Positions 37,750-46,447 of a DNA stretch of 64,000 nucleotides are shown here, one piece after another. The position numbers were made by a program, and so were the translations under genes. Below the pieces are notes generated by a model, which was given only the letters and a program-made list of their open reading frames with translations, was not told the origin of the DNA and did no database searches. Position 1 is the first letter of the stretch. Each line of letters begins with the position of its first letter. The stretch is from Palsa-1439 sp050015495 (GTDB lineage: Bacteria; Verrucomicrobiota; Verrucomicrobiia; Palsa-1439). The stretch covers positions 1-64,000 of the forward strand of contig JBEKBH010000009.1 in assembly GCA_050015495.1 (NCBI GenBank), given 5' to 3'.

Positions 37750-37897
37750 CCCGAACGTCGCGGAGGTGAAGAACACGAATGCTACCTAGGTTGGGAGGCC
37801 GAAGGTGGCACGATTTACTTCGGGAATCGGCAGTGATCCAACGCGAAGACCATTGAAACAAACAAGATCAGGAACCAGGTTTTAGAAAGGGAATACA

Positions 37898-39073
37898 ATG
37901 AAAGACACGACACGCAGCCATCGCAAGATGGTGCTGCTGGCTTTAGCCGGTGCAGCACTACTCACATCGCCCCTTCGGGCGCAGACCGTAAATGCGCAAC
38001 TGGAGGACTTGATCCTGGGCTTCTATGCGACGGGAGGAACGGGAGCGGGGGTGAACCTGGAAGTTGACCTCGGCAGCGTGAGTAACTTCTATAATGGCGC
38101 AAACAGCGGGCTAACCTTAACGAATCTGGTTACGCAGGACCTGATCGATACCTACGGCGCCGATTGGGCCTCACGCACGGACTTGTTTTGGGCCGCGGCG
38201 GCCACCGATGGCAATGCAGGATCCGACCCCAATGGCACGCCGGCGTCCACTCTTTGGGCAACCGGCGTGCCAGGCAAGGCCGTGCCGCTGTGCGAAAGCG
38301 TCGGTCTCCAAGGGCCGGCCGCCACCAGGATTGCAACGATGTACCAAGGGGACCCTGGGTCGTTAAATGGCGCCGCTAGCACGACGAACAGTTCGGAAGC
38401 TGCCGTTATCGGAAACACGCTCGCCGGCAGTTGGTCGGCACAGGAAACCAGCGGCGAAAGTTTTGACTACTTCAGTCCGAAGATTGATGGCCAGGTGTCC
38501 AGCGAGGACACATTGAACTTGTATGAGTTGCAACCGTCGAGCGCCTTCCCGCATCCCGCCGCCACACTCGTGGGCACCTTGACGTTGACTTCGGAAGGCC
38601 TAAGCTTTCAAACGCCGCCGGTTCCGGATCCGTTCGTCACCTGGCAGAGCAACTATTTTACAGCAGCGGAACTGGAGAATCCCGCCTTCAGCGGGCCGAA
38701 TGCCGATCCGTTGGGCAAGGGCATCAGCAACACCAACCAGTTCCTGGCCGGTTTTAATCCGACCAACAATGCTGCCTACCCGCACATTATCAGCCTCGCC
38801 AGGATAGACAATGGCAAGGATATCCAGGTTACCTATCTCGGCGCCAACGGCGACAGCAACTCGCCGCTGGGCAGCCTGACGTACACCAACATCCTGGATT
38901 ACACCACCGGCACGGCCGGCGGCGGGTACTCCAACATCAACTTCGCCACTACCGGCGTGACCAATATCCTCAGCGGAGGGGGCGGCTATGGCGTGGTAAC
39001 CACCATGATCGATGTCGGCGGGGCGACGAACAGACCGTCGCGGTACTATCGCGTCCGCGTGTTGGTGCCGTAA
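37898..39073 (+). CDS. Secreted protein, LEDLILGF paralogue 2, with YYRVR tail
   Basis: This 391-residue protein has a signal peptide (about 1-28, ending PLRAQ) and the same 200-residue module as the PEP-CTERM protein at 18208 (LEDLILGFYATGGTGAGVNL ... LNLYELQPSS). The tail instead contains SGPNADPLGKGISNTNQFLAGFNPT, a thrombospondin-type calcium-binding repeat, and ends DVGGATNRPSRYYRVRVLVP, shared with 13076. The leader also matches 18208 (TTRSHRKM). Its module is nearly identical in DNA to 43719-44364. AAAGG precedes the ATG. Confidence 0.82.
   Translation: MKDTTRSHRKMVLLALAGAALLTSPLRAQTVNAQLEDLILGFYATGGTGAGVNLEVDLGSVSNFYNGANSGLTLTNLVTQDLIDTYGADWASRTDLFWAAAATDGNAGSDPNGTPASTLWATGVPGKAVPLCESVGLQGPAATRIATMYQGDPGSLNGAASTTNSSEAAVIGNTLAGSWSAQETSGESFDYFSPKIDGQVSSEDTLNLYELQPSSAFPHPAATLVGTLTLTSEGLSFQTPPVPDPFVTWQSNYFTAAELENPAFSGPNADPLGKGISNTNQFLAGFNPTNNAAYPHIISLARIDNGKDIQVTYLGANGDSNSPLGSLTYTNILDYTTGTAGGGYSNINFATTGVTNILSGGGGYGVVTTMIDVGGATNRPSRYYRVRVLVP
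37974..38610 (+). repeat. Duplicated module, copy shared with 43719-44364
   Basis: The two segments align without gaps for most of their length with only scattered substitutions, including an identical run of more than 80 nt. Copy two carries a different N-terminal leader and C-terminal tail. The offset is about 5,745 nt. This is a recent duplication or gene conversion within the same locus. Confidence 0.8.
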
Positions 39074-39460
39074 CGCAGGCGAGACAGCTTGCTTGAGAGC
39101 GCGACCGAAACAGCGGGCAAAAAAAGAACCAAGGCCTGCGTTCACGACTCGGTGAATAAAATATCGGTCGCGCTCTCCATTTTCGCATGAGCCGGCAGGC
39201 GGCTGGCTGGACAAGGAAGGGTATGCGGCTGGCAGAGCGCGTCCACTTTCCCCTGCTGTTCCATTGACGATATGGGGGCAGGTCTATCTATTATTCCATT
39301 CGTTTAGAGGTCAACGCTTGACTCTGGACGGTTTCCGGAGTCGGTGCAATCGGTTGCGGCGGAAGATGCATCGGCAGACGGGCGACGAGAGCCTTTTCCA
39401 TTGACAGGCCACTGGCGGTGTGTGTTTCGTCGTGTGCACAATTCCGAAGAAAATTGGCCA
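39074..39460. other. Intergenic region with REP-like element and candidate promoter
   Basis: This 387-nt spacer precedes the TPR membrane protein gene. It holds the second REP-like copy (39138-39156). A weak sigma70-like pair, TTGACG at 39264 and TCTATT at 39287 with 17 nt between, could drive the downstream gene. No other gene is apparent. Confidence 0.4.
39138..39156. repeat. REP-like element, copy 2
   Basis: Identical 19-mer to 12713-12731, embedded in a longer similar stretch that ends in GCGCTCT on both copies. Confidence 0.55.
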
Positions 39461-41473
39461 ATGAAATTTCAATTTTCAAGAGTTGACCTTGCGACCGCCG
39501 ATCCGTGTCCGCCCAAGCCAACGAATGGGGCATCCGCCGGTCCATGGGAGAGGCCCAATCGACTGCTGCTGGCTGGGTTGCTGTTTGTTTTGGGAGTCGT
39601 TCTTTTCCTGCCCACCATTCGGAATGGCTTCGTGAGCATGACGGACGACGGATTGGTCATTGAGAATCCGCATGTGGTGTCGGGATTGAGTTGGAGCAAC
39701 CTGAAATGGGCCTTTCACACGTATTCTGGGGAGCTTTGTCAACCGTTGACCTGGCTGTCCCACATGACGGATTGTCAGGTCTTTGGCCTCAACCCGTGGG
39801 GGCATCATCTCACCAGCGTTCTGCTGCATGGCCTGAACACCGCCTTGTTCTTTTTGTTCCTGTCGGCGGCGACCGGAACAACTTGGCGCAGCCTGGCGGC
39901 GGCGGCACTGTTCGGCGTTCATCCGCTGCGTGTCGAGTCGGTGGCCTGGGTGGCGGAGCGCAAAGACGTTCTCAGCGTCTGCTGGGCCATACTGAGTCTC
40001 TGGGCGTATACGAAGTGGGTGCGCGCCAGCAGCCAACCAGGCGGGCCAGGCCGCCGGTACTATTGGCTGGCCGTATTCTTTTTTTTCTGCGGGCTGATGA
40101 GCAAGGTCATGGTGATCACCCTGCCCTTCCTTTTTCTGCTGCTGGACATCTGGCCGCTGAACCGCTGGCCCGACGTCCGCGGAAACGGGCCGGGGCGCAG
40201 GCGGCTGTGGGTGGAAAAGATTCCGTTCTTTGCGCTCGCGCTGGCCGCCGGCCTGGCGGTCGTTTGGGTGAATCCGCGCGGCGCAACCAAAAGACCCGTG
40301 AATTGCTTCACGTTTGGGATCCGTCTGAGCAATGGCCTGGTGTCGTATTGGCGGTATCTGTACAAGACTTTCTGGCCGGTTGACCTCGCCGTTAACTATC
40401 CCTATCCGACTTCGGGCCAGTGGCCCACGCCGGAGGTGGCTCTGGCGGTGGCCGGGCTTCTGCTGGTTTCGTTGCTGGCGGCCGCGCGGGTGAAATCCCA
40501 TCCCTGGCTTCTCGTCGGCTGGTTTTGGTTTCTTGGCGCGTTGACGCCGGTCATCGGGCTGGTGCTCCCCGGGAGTCAGTCCATGGCCGACCGCTACATG
40601 TACATTCCCTCGATGGGCTTGTTCATACTGCTGGTCTGGACCGGACATCTCCTTGCCTGCCGCAGTCCCCGTTGGCGCCGGGCGTTGGCAGGCGTCGCAG
40701 TGGCCGCCGTGGTGGCGTGCTGTCTCTTGACCGTTCGCCAAATCACCTACTGGAAAGACAACGAAGTCCTGTTTCGACATGCGCTGGCGGTAACGAAAAA
40801 CAACGCCTTTGCACACTTCGGCCTCGGCGCCGCCCTGATCTCCAAGGGTGACCCAGTCGGGGCGGAACGCGAATTGCGCCAGGCCGTCGAGTTAAGCCCC
40901 CTCACGGCCGAGTTTCATTTCAACCTGGGGATCGCACTCCAGCTTCAGGGCCGCCTTGGCGAGGCGATGGCGAATTTCAAAACCGGCCTGTCCCTGGCTC
41001 CAGATGATCACAAGGCGCGGTTTCTTTACGGCACTGTCCTTGCCCAAGCCCGCCAGTTCGATCAGGCGGCGAGAGAGTTTCAGGCTGCCATCCGACTGCA
41101 ACCGGAGAACGCCGTTTATTACAACAACCTCGGCCTAGCTCTCCGCAACATGGGGCGCGAGGAGGAAGCGATCGCGCAGTATCGCGCGGCGCTCGCCATC
41201 GACCCGCGCTATACGGAGGCACGGAATAATCTGGGCGCTGCTTTGGGTCGGGCCGGACGTTTTGAAGAGGCCGCCCGCGTCTTTCAGCAGGTCGTCGCCG
41301 ACGCCCCGGATTATGCCGAAGCTCACAACAACCTCGGCTTGAGTCTCGAAAACCTCGGACGGTTCGATGATGCCATCACCCAATACCGCGAGGCGCTCCG
41401 GCTCGCGCCAGGTTACACAGCCGCCCGGGAGAATCTTGACGCCGCCTTACAGTTGAAGGCTGAGAAAAAGTAG
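39461..41473 (+). CDS. TMTC-like multi-pass membrane protein with C-terminal TPRs
   Basis: This 670-residue protein has an N-terminal helix and about ten membrane segments (residues about 25-455), with MTDDGLVIENPHVVSG after the first helix, the acidic motif typical of GT-C-type sugar transferases, and HPLRVESVAWVAERKDVL as in TMTC proteins. Five to six TPRs follow (about 465-665, for example FHFNLGIALQLQGRLGEAMANFKTGL). Eukaryotic TMTCs are O-mannosyltransferases; a surface-protein glycosylation role is possible but inferred. The ATG at 39461 is preferred to an upstream in-frame start that lacks a ribosome site. Confidence 0.75.
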   Translation: MKFQFSRVDLATADPCPPKPTNGASAGPWERPNRLLLAGLLFVLGVVLFLPTIRNGFVSMTDDGLVIENPHVVSGLSWSNLKWAFHTYSGELCQPLTWLSHMTDCQVFGLNPWGHHLTSVLLHGLNTALFFLFLSAATGTTWRSLAAAALFGVHPLRVESVAWVAERKDVLSVCWAILSLWAYTKWVRASSQPGGPGRRYYWLAVFFFFCGLMSKVMVITLPFLFLLLDIWPLNRWPDVRGNGPGRRRLWVEKIPFFALALAAGLAVVWVNPRGATKRPVNCFTFGIRLSNGLVSYWRYLYKTFWPVDLAVNYPYPTSGQWPTPEVALAVAGLLLVSLLAAARVKSHPWLLVGWFWFLGALTPVIGLVLPGSQSMADRYMYIPSMGLFILLVWTGHLLACRSPRWRRALAGVAVAAVVACCLLTVRQITYWKDNEVLFRHALAVTKNNAFAHFGLGAALISKGDPVGAERELRQAVELSPLTAEFHFNLGIALQLQGRLGEAMANFKTGLSLAPDDHKARFLYGTVLAQARQFDQAAREFQAAIRLQPENAVYYNNLGLALRNMGREEEAIAQYRAALAIDPRYTEARNNLGAALGRAGRFEEAARVFQQVVADAPDYAEAHNNLGLSLENLGRFDDAITQYREALRLAPGYTAARENLDAALQLKAEKK

Positions 41474-41648
41474 GGGACGGAAAAGGCATTTTTCCGACGG
41501 GCGCATCTTGATACCGCCGCCATTGCAGCGTCGGCTGTCCGAGCGCTCCGGTCCGTGGTGATCGCGTTCCCCGGCCTGCGGATGTCCAACGAACAGCCAT
41601 CACGGAACCAACTTCGCCGCGCCCAGCGCCATCGCATCGGAGAGTGTG

Positions 41649-42317
41649 TCAGGGCACCTGAATCGCCGTGTACGAATGCATGTCTCTCTGCAACTGCATT
41701 TGCTCGAACGACTGCCAACCAAAATAGGCCTTGTACCTTTGATCCGCAAGTGCCTGCGCGGCCACCCAGCGGTCCGCATAGTCCGGATCGGTGGGGTTCT
41801 GATTGGCGTCTCCGATCGCTTGCAAGAACTGATTCTGAATCGAGGCCAGCGCGGTCTGTTGCGCGGGGGTCAGGTTCTTGGGATCCACCGTGAACGCCAA
41901 CGGCGGATTCAGCATCGCGGTTTTAATGTTTCCGGACGAATCGACGCCGAATGGTGTGACACCAGGGGCGGCCGGCACCGCTCGGGCCAGCGGCGGAGGG
42001 ACGGTCGGGCCGGATCTGGTGGAAACCGCAACAGGTTCCTTTGCCGGAGCGGAAACCGGCGCCGGAGAAACCGGGGACGATTCTCTCGGCGTGGCCGCGA
42101 CCGGGGTTGCCCCCTGTGGAAGTTCGGCTTCTGCCGCGGGGTCCGGAAGGGCGCGGGTTTCCGTCAGGGGCGCGGGCGACGTGATCGGGGCGATGGCCGC
42201 CGGGGTGTGACGCTGCGAAATGCCCTGTTGAACCGCGCACAAGACCGCTCCCAGCGCGACCAGCGTGAGCGCGCATCGAGTCCAGCTTTTGAAAAGAAAG
42301 GAAGAAATGGTGTTCAT
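41649..42317 (-). CDS. Membrane-anchored or secreted Pro/Ala-rich protein
   Basis: This 222-residue protein has one hydrophobic N-terminal segment (about 14-32, ALTLVALGAVLCAVQQGIS), a Pro/Ala/Thr-rich low-complexity region (about 37-115) and a more ordered helical C-terminal domain (about 130-222, NLTPAQQTALASIQNQFLQAIGDANQ ... FGWQSFEQMQ). No family is recognised. It is transcribed divergently from an OmpH-like gene, with 267 nt between them. The fold of the C-terminal domain suggests a helical periplasmic binding module, but the function is unknown. Confidence 0.6.
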   Translation of the reverse strand: MNTISSFLFKSWTRCALTLVALGAVLCAVQQGISQRHTPAAIAPITSPAPLTETRALPDPAAEAELPQGATPVAATPRESSPVSPAPVSAPAKEPVAVSTRSGPTVPPPLARAVPAAPGVTPFGVDSSGNIKTAMLNPPLAFTVDPKNLTPAQQTALASIQNQFLQAIGDANQNPTDPDYADRWVAAQALADQRYKAYFGWQSFEQMQLQRDMHSYTAIQVP

Positions 42318-42584
42318 GGCATTAGATTTCTCGTTCGCAATTTCTAAATTCTTCCTGCTGTATGATGGAGATTCGGCGTTACGGACGGGTTAAAAAGGGG
42401 AAACATGTGTGCAAAAATTGACGGTCGCCACCCAATTTGTCCGTGATCAGCCTCGGATGCACTACGCCGCGGTTCCGCTCGCCCCGGGTCTGTCGCCGCG
42501 CAGGCAGCATTCGTAACGATACGGAGCAGCCCGGCGTTTTTTTCTCGCCTGAGACAACAAGAGATAGATAATTTATCACCCATT

Positions 42585-43253
42585 ATGAGAACGATGATGA
42601 GTCGGCAGACAATCTTGAGCGCTCTGGTGTTTTTTCTGGCGGTGACGTCTTCCCAAACGCTGGCCGCGCCAGCCGGTGGCGTGGCGGTCCTCGATCTGGA
42701 CAAGGTCGCCACGGCGATGGGCTGGATGGAGGAGATAAAAACCTCGATACAAGACACGAGCACGGAACTGAAGGGCCAACTGGAAGAGGTGCATCGGGGC
42801 ATGTTGCAGTCCATTGACGACGTGAAGAAGCAGATCGCCACCGAGGCGAAACTCACCGAGGAGCAAGTCAAGGTGCTCACCAACGCGAAGGAGCAACGGG
42901 AACTGGATGGGCTTCCCCTGAGCAAGGAGCAACGACAGAAGCTGGTTGAAACCGTGAACAAGGCGAATGCTTCCTGGCAAACGGCGCTCACCAACTACCA
43001 GCAGGCCCTGCAGGGACGCCGCGCCACTCTCGTCCAGAGTTACCGGGACAGGATCCGCCCCGCCGCCCGACGGGTTGCTGCCGCCCACGGGATGAGTGTC
43101 GTGATGGCAACTTCGGACAGCTTGATTTATTTCGATCCGCAGTCCGACATCACCGACGAGGTGGTTGACGAGCTTCAAAAAACGATGCACGAAAAGGAAC
43201 CACCATCCCCATCCTCTGTACCGCCGGCTTCTCCCTCTGGGGCCGGTCGGTGA
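42585..43253 (+). CDS. OmpH/Skp-family periplasmic chaperone-like protein
   Basis: This 222-residue protein has a signal peptide (about 1-27, ending TLAAP), a first strand VAVLDLDKV, a long helical hairpin rich in Lys/Glu/Gln (about 50-160) and a closing beta segment (GMSVVMATSDSLIYFDPQSDITDEVVDEL), which is the OmpH/Skp layout. Skp-type proteins hold unfolded outer-membrane proteins in the periplasm. It is not next to bamA or lpxD here, so it may be dedicated to the nearby exported proteins (inference). Confidence 0.78.
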   Translation: MRTMMSRQTILSALVFFLAVTSSQTLAAPAGGVAVLDLDKVATAMGWMEEIKTSIQDTSTELKGQLEEVHRGMLQSIDDVKKQIATEAKLTEEQVKVLTNAKEQRELDGLPLSKEQRQKLVETVNKANASWQTALTNYQQALQGRRATLVQSYRDRIRPAARRVAAAHGMSVVMATSDSLIYFDPQSDITDEVVDELQKTMHEKEPPSPSSVPPASPSGAGR

Positions 43254-43540
43254 CGCGGACGCGGAGCAACGCTTTTCTGTTGGCTCAAGCGGCCAGTCTA
43301 TGAGGCCGGGATTTCAGCTCCGGCGACAAACGGAAGTCGGTGCGCGCCGCTCGACTCACTTGTGCCTGGGCTTCGCCAACACAACCGTGGGGCCGCAGAG
43401 ATTCTTTTCTGATCTGTAACCTCCCTGTGACCCATCCGAAACCCGTCCCGGGCAAAGTTGTCCTCCGCGGGAGGGGCGATGATACACGCGCCTCAAATAT
43501 CATGAGGCAGTTCAGCGAGTGAGCTTGACGGAGGACTGAA

Positions 43541-46252
43541 ATGGATTCGGAAACATTGAGGCACTCACGGCAAACAATATCCCGGATGCACCGGCAATCG
43601 GCGTTGATTCAAACAGCGCCGTTGCGACGCTTCTCTGAGGGCAGCGCGGCATTCGCCCTGATCGAGCTTCTCGTGGTTGTGGCCGTCATCGGCAGTGTCG
43701 TGCTACTCACACCGTCTGTTCGGGCGCAGACCGTAAATGCGCAACTGGAGGACTTGATCCTGGGCTTCTATGCGACGGGAGGAACGGGAGGGGGGGTGAA
43801 CCTGGAAGTTGACCTCGGCAGCGTGAGTAACTTCTATAATGGCGCAAACAGCGGGCTAACCTTAACGAATCTGGTTACAGAGGACCTCATCGATACCTAC
43901 GGCGCCAATTGGGCCTCACGCACTGACTTGTTTTGGGCCGCGGCGGCCACCGATGGCAACGCAGGAGCCGACCCCAATGGCACGCCAGCGTCCACTCTCT
44001 GGGCAACCGGCGTGCCAGGCAATGCGGCACCGACCGAGGGATCCGTCGGTATCCAAGGGCCGGCCGGCAGCAGGATTGCGGCGATGTACCAAGGGGGCCA
44101 GGGGTCGTTAAATGGCGCCGCCAGCACGACGAACAGTTCGGAAGCTGCCGTTATCCAAAACACGCTCGCCGGCAGTTGGTCGGCACAGGAAACCAGCGGC
44201 GAAAGCTTTGACTACTTCAGTCCGAAGATTGATGGCCATGTGTCCAGCGAGGGCACATTGAACTTGTATGAGTTGCAACCGACGAGCACCTTCCCCAGGC
44301 CCGCCGGCACACTCCTGGGTACCCTGATGTTGACGCAGAGCGGCCTGAGCTTTCAAGCCGTTGCAAACACCAACAGCGCGCCCCCGGTAGCCTCGTTCAG
44401 CGCCGCGCCGACCAGCGGGCTGGCGCCGTTGGCGGTCACGTTCACGGACACGTCCACCGGCAGCATCACCAGTCAAGGGTGGGCTTTCGGGGATGGCGGG
44501 ACGAGCGGCGCAAGCAATCCATCGTATACCTACACCACTGCGGGGGTCTATACGGTGGCGTTGACCGTCTTCGGGCCGGGCGGTTCGAACACATCGACAC
44601 GGGCCAACCTGATAACGGTCGGAAACACAAACAGCGTAGCGCCGCCGGTGGCCGCGTTCAGCGGGAGTCCGACCAACGGTGTGGCGCCGTTGACGGTGAA
44701 CTTTGTCGACAACTCGACGGGCACAATCACGAACCGGTTCTGGACGTTCGGGGATGGCGGGACGACGAACACACTCACCACGAGCGTGGCGTACACCTAC
44801 AATTCGGCCGGGACGTACACGGTGGCGTTGACCGTCTTCGGGCCGGGCGGCACGAACACGTCGACACAGGCTGGCTATGTCGTGGTCGGGGGGACGATCG
44901 CGCCGCCCATGGCCGCGTTCAGGGGGAGTCCGACCAACGGTGTGGCGCCGTTGACGGTGAGCTTTGTCGACAACTCGACGGGCGCGATTACCAATCAAAC
45001 ATGGAACTTCGGGGATGGTGGCACGAGCACCACGGCCAACCCGTCGCACAGCTACACCAACGCCGGGGTCTATACGGTCACGCTGACCGTCTACGGGCCG
45101 GGCGGCACGGACACTCTAAACCGCGCCAGCATGATCACCATTACGAGTACGAATATCCTGCCCACCCCGGCGCTCAGGATTGTGACTCCGGGCAGCTACC
45201 AGACGTTTACGTATGCCGCCATCCTCGTGGCGGGGACTGCCAGCGACGCCAGCGGCATCAAGAGCGTTGCCGTCAATGGCGGTCACCTCGCAAGCCTTCT
45301 CGGTACGAATTGGTTTGCCAATATCACCCTGGTTCAGGGCACCAACGTGATCGCCGTTATTGCGACCGACAACAGCCTGGACACCGCCACTCAGATTGTT
45401 TTTGCTGTTCTTTCACCTTCGCTGCCGGACACGAATCAGGCCCCGGTCATCGTCTCGGCGCCAACCGTCATGAATGCGCTGCTGTGTCTGCAGGACGCTT
45501 GCATTGTCGCGGCTGGGGATACGAATATGTTCAGTGTTGGTGCCATTGATCCGAATGACTATCCCCTGAATTACGCGTGGAACTTCGGGGATGGCACAAG
45601 TAGCGCTCCGTCCCCGACGAATATTGCGACGCATGTCTACACCAACTGCGGCCCCTACTACGCGAGCGTCACGGTTTCTGACGGGATCTATTTGACAAAC
45701 GCCAGCTTGACCGTGTCTGTCCCGTGCGCCATGAACGTCAGCAGCCTCAAGTTGCAAGCAAAGTTCAGAAAGGTCGGCTCGGACGCCTGCACGATCAAGG
45801 GAACGTTGACCGATCTGCCGGAAGGTTTCTCAGTCACAAATGCGGTTGTCTCTCTTGATGTTGGCGGCGCAATTGTGGACATTCAACTGAACGCGAAAGG
45901 GAGCGGCGCAAACAGCAATGGGAACGTCAAGTTCTCTCACAACAAGCAGACCGGCGTCTGGACGTTCACCGGCAAACTGAAGGGCGACCTGAAGGGCTCT
46001 TGGGCGACGTACGGCATCACGAGTGGCACCGTGATCAGCAGCGATGTCCCGTCGTTCCCTGTTCTGTTGATGCTCCAATCAGATACACTGGAAACATTCA
46101 ATGCGGAGCTCCCGCTGAGCTACAGCAACTCATCGGGCACATCGGGCACGGCGACACTCCTGACGCGGGAGAGAGCGGCGCAAACAGGAATGGGAACGTC
46201 AAGTTCTCCCACAACAAGCAGACCGGTGTCTGGACATTCACCGGCAAATTGA
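43541..46252 (+). CDS. Secreted multi-domain protein: prepilin-like leader, LEDLILGF module (paralogue 3), PKD array
   Basis: This 903-residue protein has a prepilin-like leader (FALIELLVVVAVIG, residues about 38-51) running into the signal-cleavage-like VRAQ. The shared 200-residue module follows (about 64-265), then three PKD domains (about 280-540), an Ig-like unit (LRIVTPGSYQTFTYAAILVAGTASD), a further PKD unit (about 640-730) and a C-terminal domain with SLKLQAKFRKVG. GGAGG precedes the ATG. A second, frameshifted copy of the C-terminal domain overlaps the end, so the last 30 residues read out of frame. Exported; function unknown. Confidence 0.75.
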   Translation: MDSETLRHSRQTISRMHRQSALIQTAPLRRFSEGSAAFALIELLVVVAVIGSVVLLTPSVRAQTVNAQLEDLILGFYATGGTGGGVNLEVDLGSVSNFYNGANSGLTLTNLVTEDLIDTYGANWASRTDLFWAAAATDGNAGADPNGTPASTLWATGVPGNAAPTEGSVGIQGPAGSRIAAMYQGGQGSLNGAASTTNSSEAAVIQNTLAGSWSAQETSGESFDYFSPKIDGHVSSEGTLNLYELQPTSTFPRPAGTLLGTLMLTQSGLSFQAVANTNSAPPVASFSAAPTSGLAPLAVTFTDTSTGSITSQGWAFGDGGTSGASNPSYTYTTAGVYTVALTVFGPGGSNTSTRANLITVGNTNSVAPPVAAFSGSPTNGVAPLTVNFVDNSTGTITNRFWTFGDGGTTNTLTTSVAYTYNSAGTYTVALTVFGPGGTNTSTQAGYVVVGGTIAPPMAAFRGSPTNGVAPLTVSFVDNSTGAITNQTWNFGDGGTSTTANPSHSYTNAGVYTVTLTVYGPGGTDTLNRASMITITSTNILPTPALRIVTPGSYQTFTYAAILVAGTASDASGIKSVAVNGGHLASLLGTNWFANITLVQGTNVIAVIATDNSLDTATQIVFAVLSPSLPDTNQAPVIVSAPTVMNALLCLQDACIVAAGDTNMFSVGAIDPNDYPLNYAWNFGDGTSSAPSPTNIATHVYTNCGPYYASVTVSDGIYLTNASLTVSVPCAMNVSSLKLQAKFRKVGSDACTIKGTLTDLPEGFSVTNAVVSLDVGGAIVDIQLNAKGSGANSNGNVKFSHNKQTGVWTFTGKLKGDLKGSWATYGITSGTVISSDVPSFPVLLMLQSDTLETFNAELPLSYSNSSGTSGTATLLTRERAAQTGMGTSSSPTTSRPVSGHSPAN
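43719..44364 (+). repeat. Duplicated module, copy shared with 37974-38610
   Basis: Second copy of the module described at 37974, inside the 903-residue gene. The match begins in the last few residues of the signal-peptide region, so the original leader was replaced by a prepilin-like one at that junction. Confidence 0.8.
44380..45140 (+). repeat. Three tandem PKD units, similar at DNA level
   Basis: Units of about 250 nt begin near 44380, 44640 and 44900. Runs such as GTGGCGCCGTTGACGGTGA recur in units two and three, and ACGGTGGCGTTGACCGTCT in one and two, so the array expanded recently or is kept uniform by conversion. Confidence 0.7.
45887..46036 (+). repeat. Tail-domain repeat, intact copy
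   Basis: About 150 nt coding for NAKGSGANSNGNVKFSHN..., repeated at 46160-46307 with an initial offset of 273 nt (91 codons). Confidence 0.75.
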
Positions 46253-46307
46253 AGGGCGACCTGAAGGACTCTTGGGCGACGTACGGCATCACGAGTGGAC
46301 CGTGATC
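46160..46307 (+). repeat. Tail-domain repeat, frameshifted copy
   Basis: This copy lacks one base near 46163 (GAACG becomes GACG) and another near 46299 (GGCACC becomes GGACC). The first puts the actual frame out of phase and gives the early stop at 46250-46252. Restoring both would extend the frame to a TGA at 46350-46352, ending TQALLNGRLL. Confidence 0.7.
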
Positions 46308-46447
46308 GATAGCGCCGTCACTCAGGCGTTACTCAACGGGCGACTCCTGTGACCATTCCAATCAAGTACGTCACGAGTTGATAGGGCGCAATCATTTGGC
46401 CACAAGCGCCTTGTGAAAAATAAGACCGCAAGGATTCTGCGAGGGGA

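Noticed and set aside
44108..45049. 313-codon minus-strand ORF
   Set aside because: Antisense to the PKD array; Arg-rich repetitive translation.
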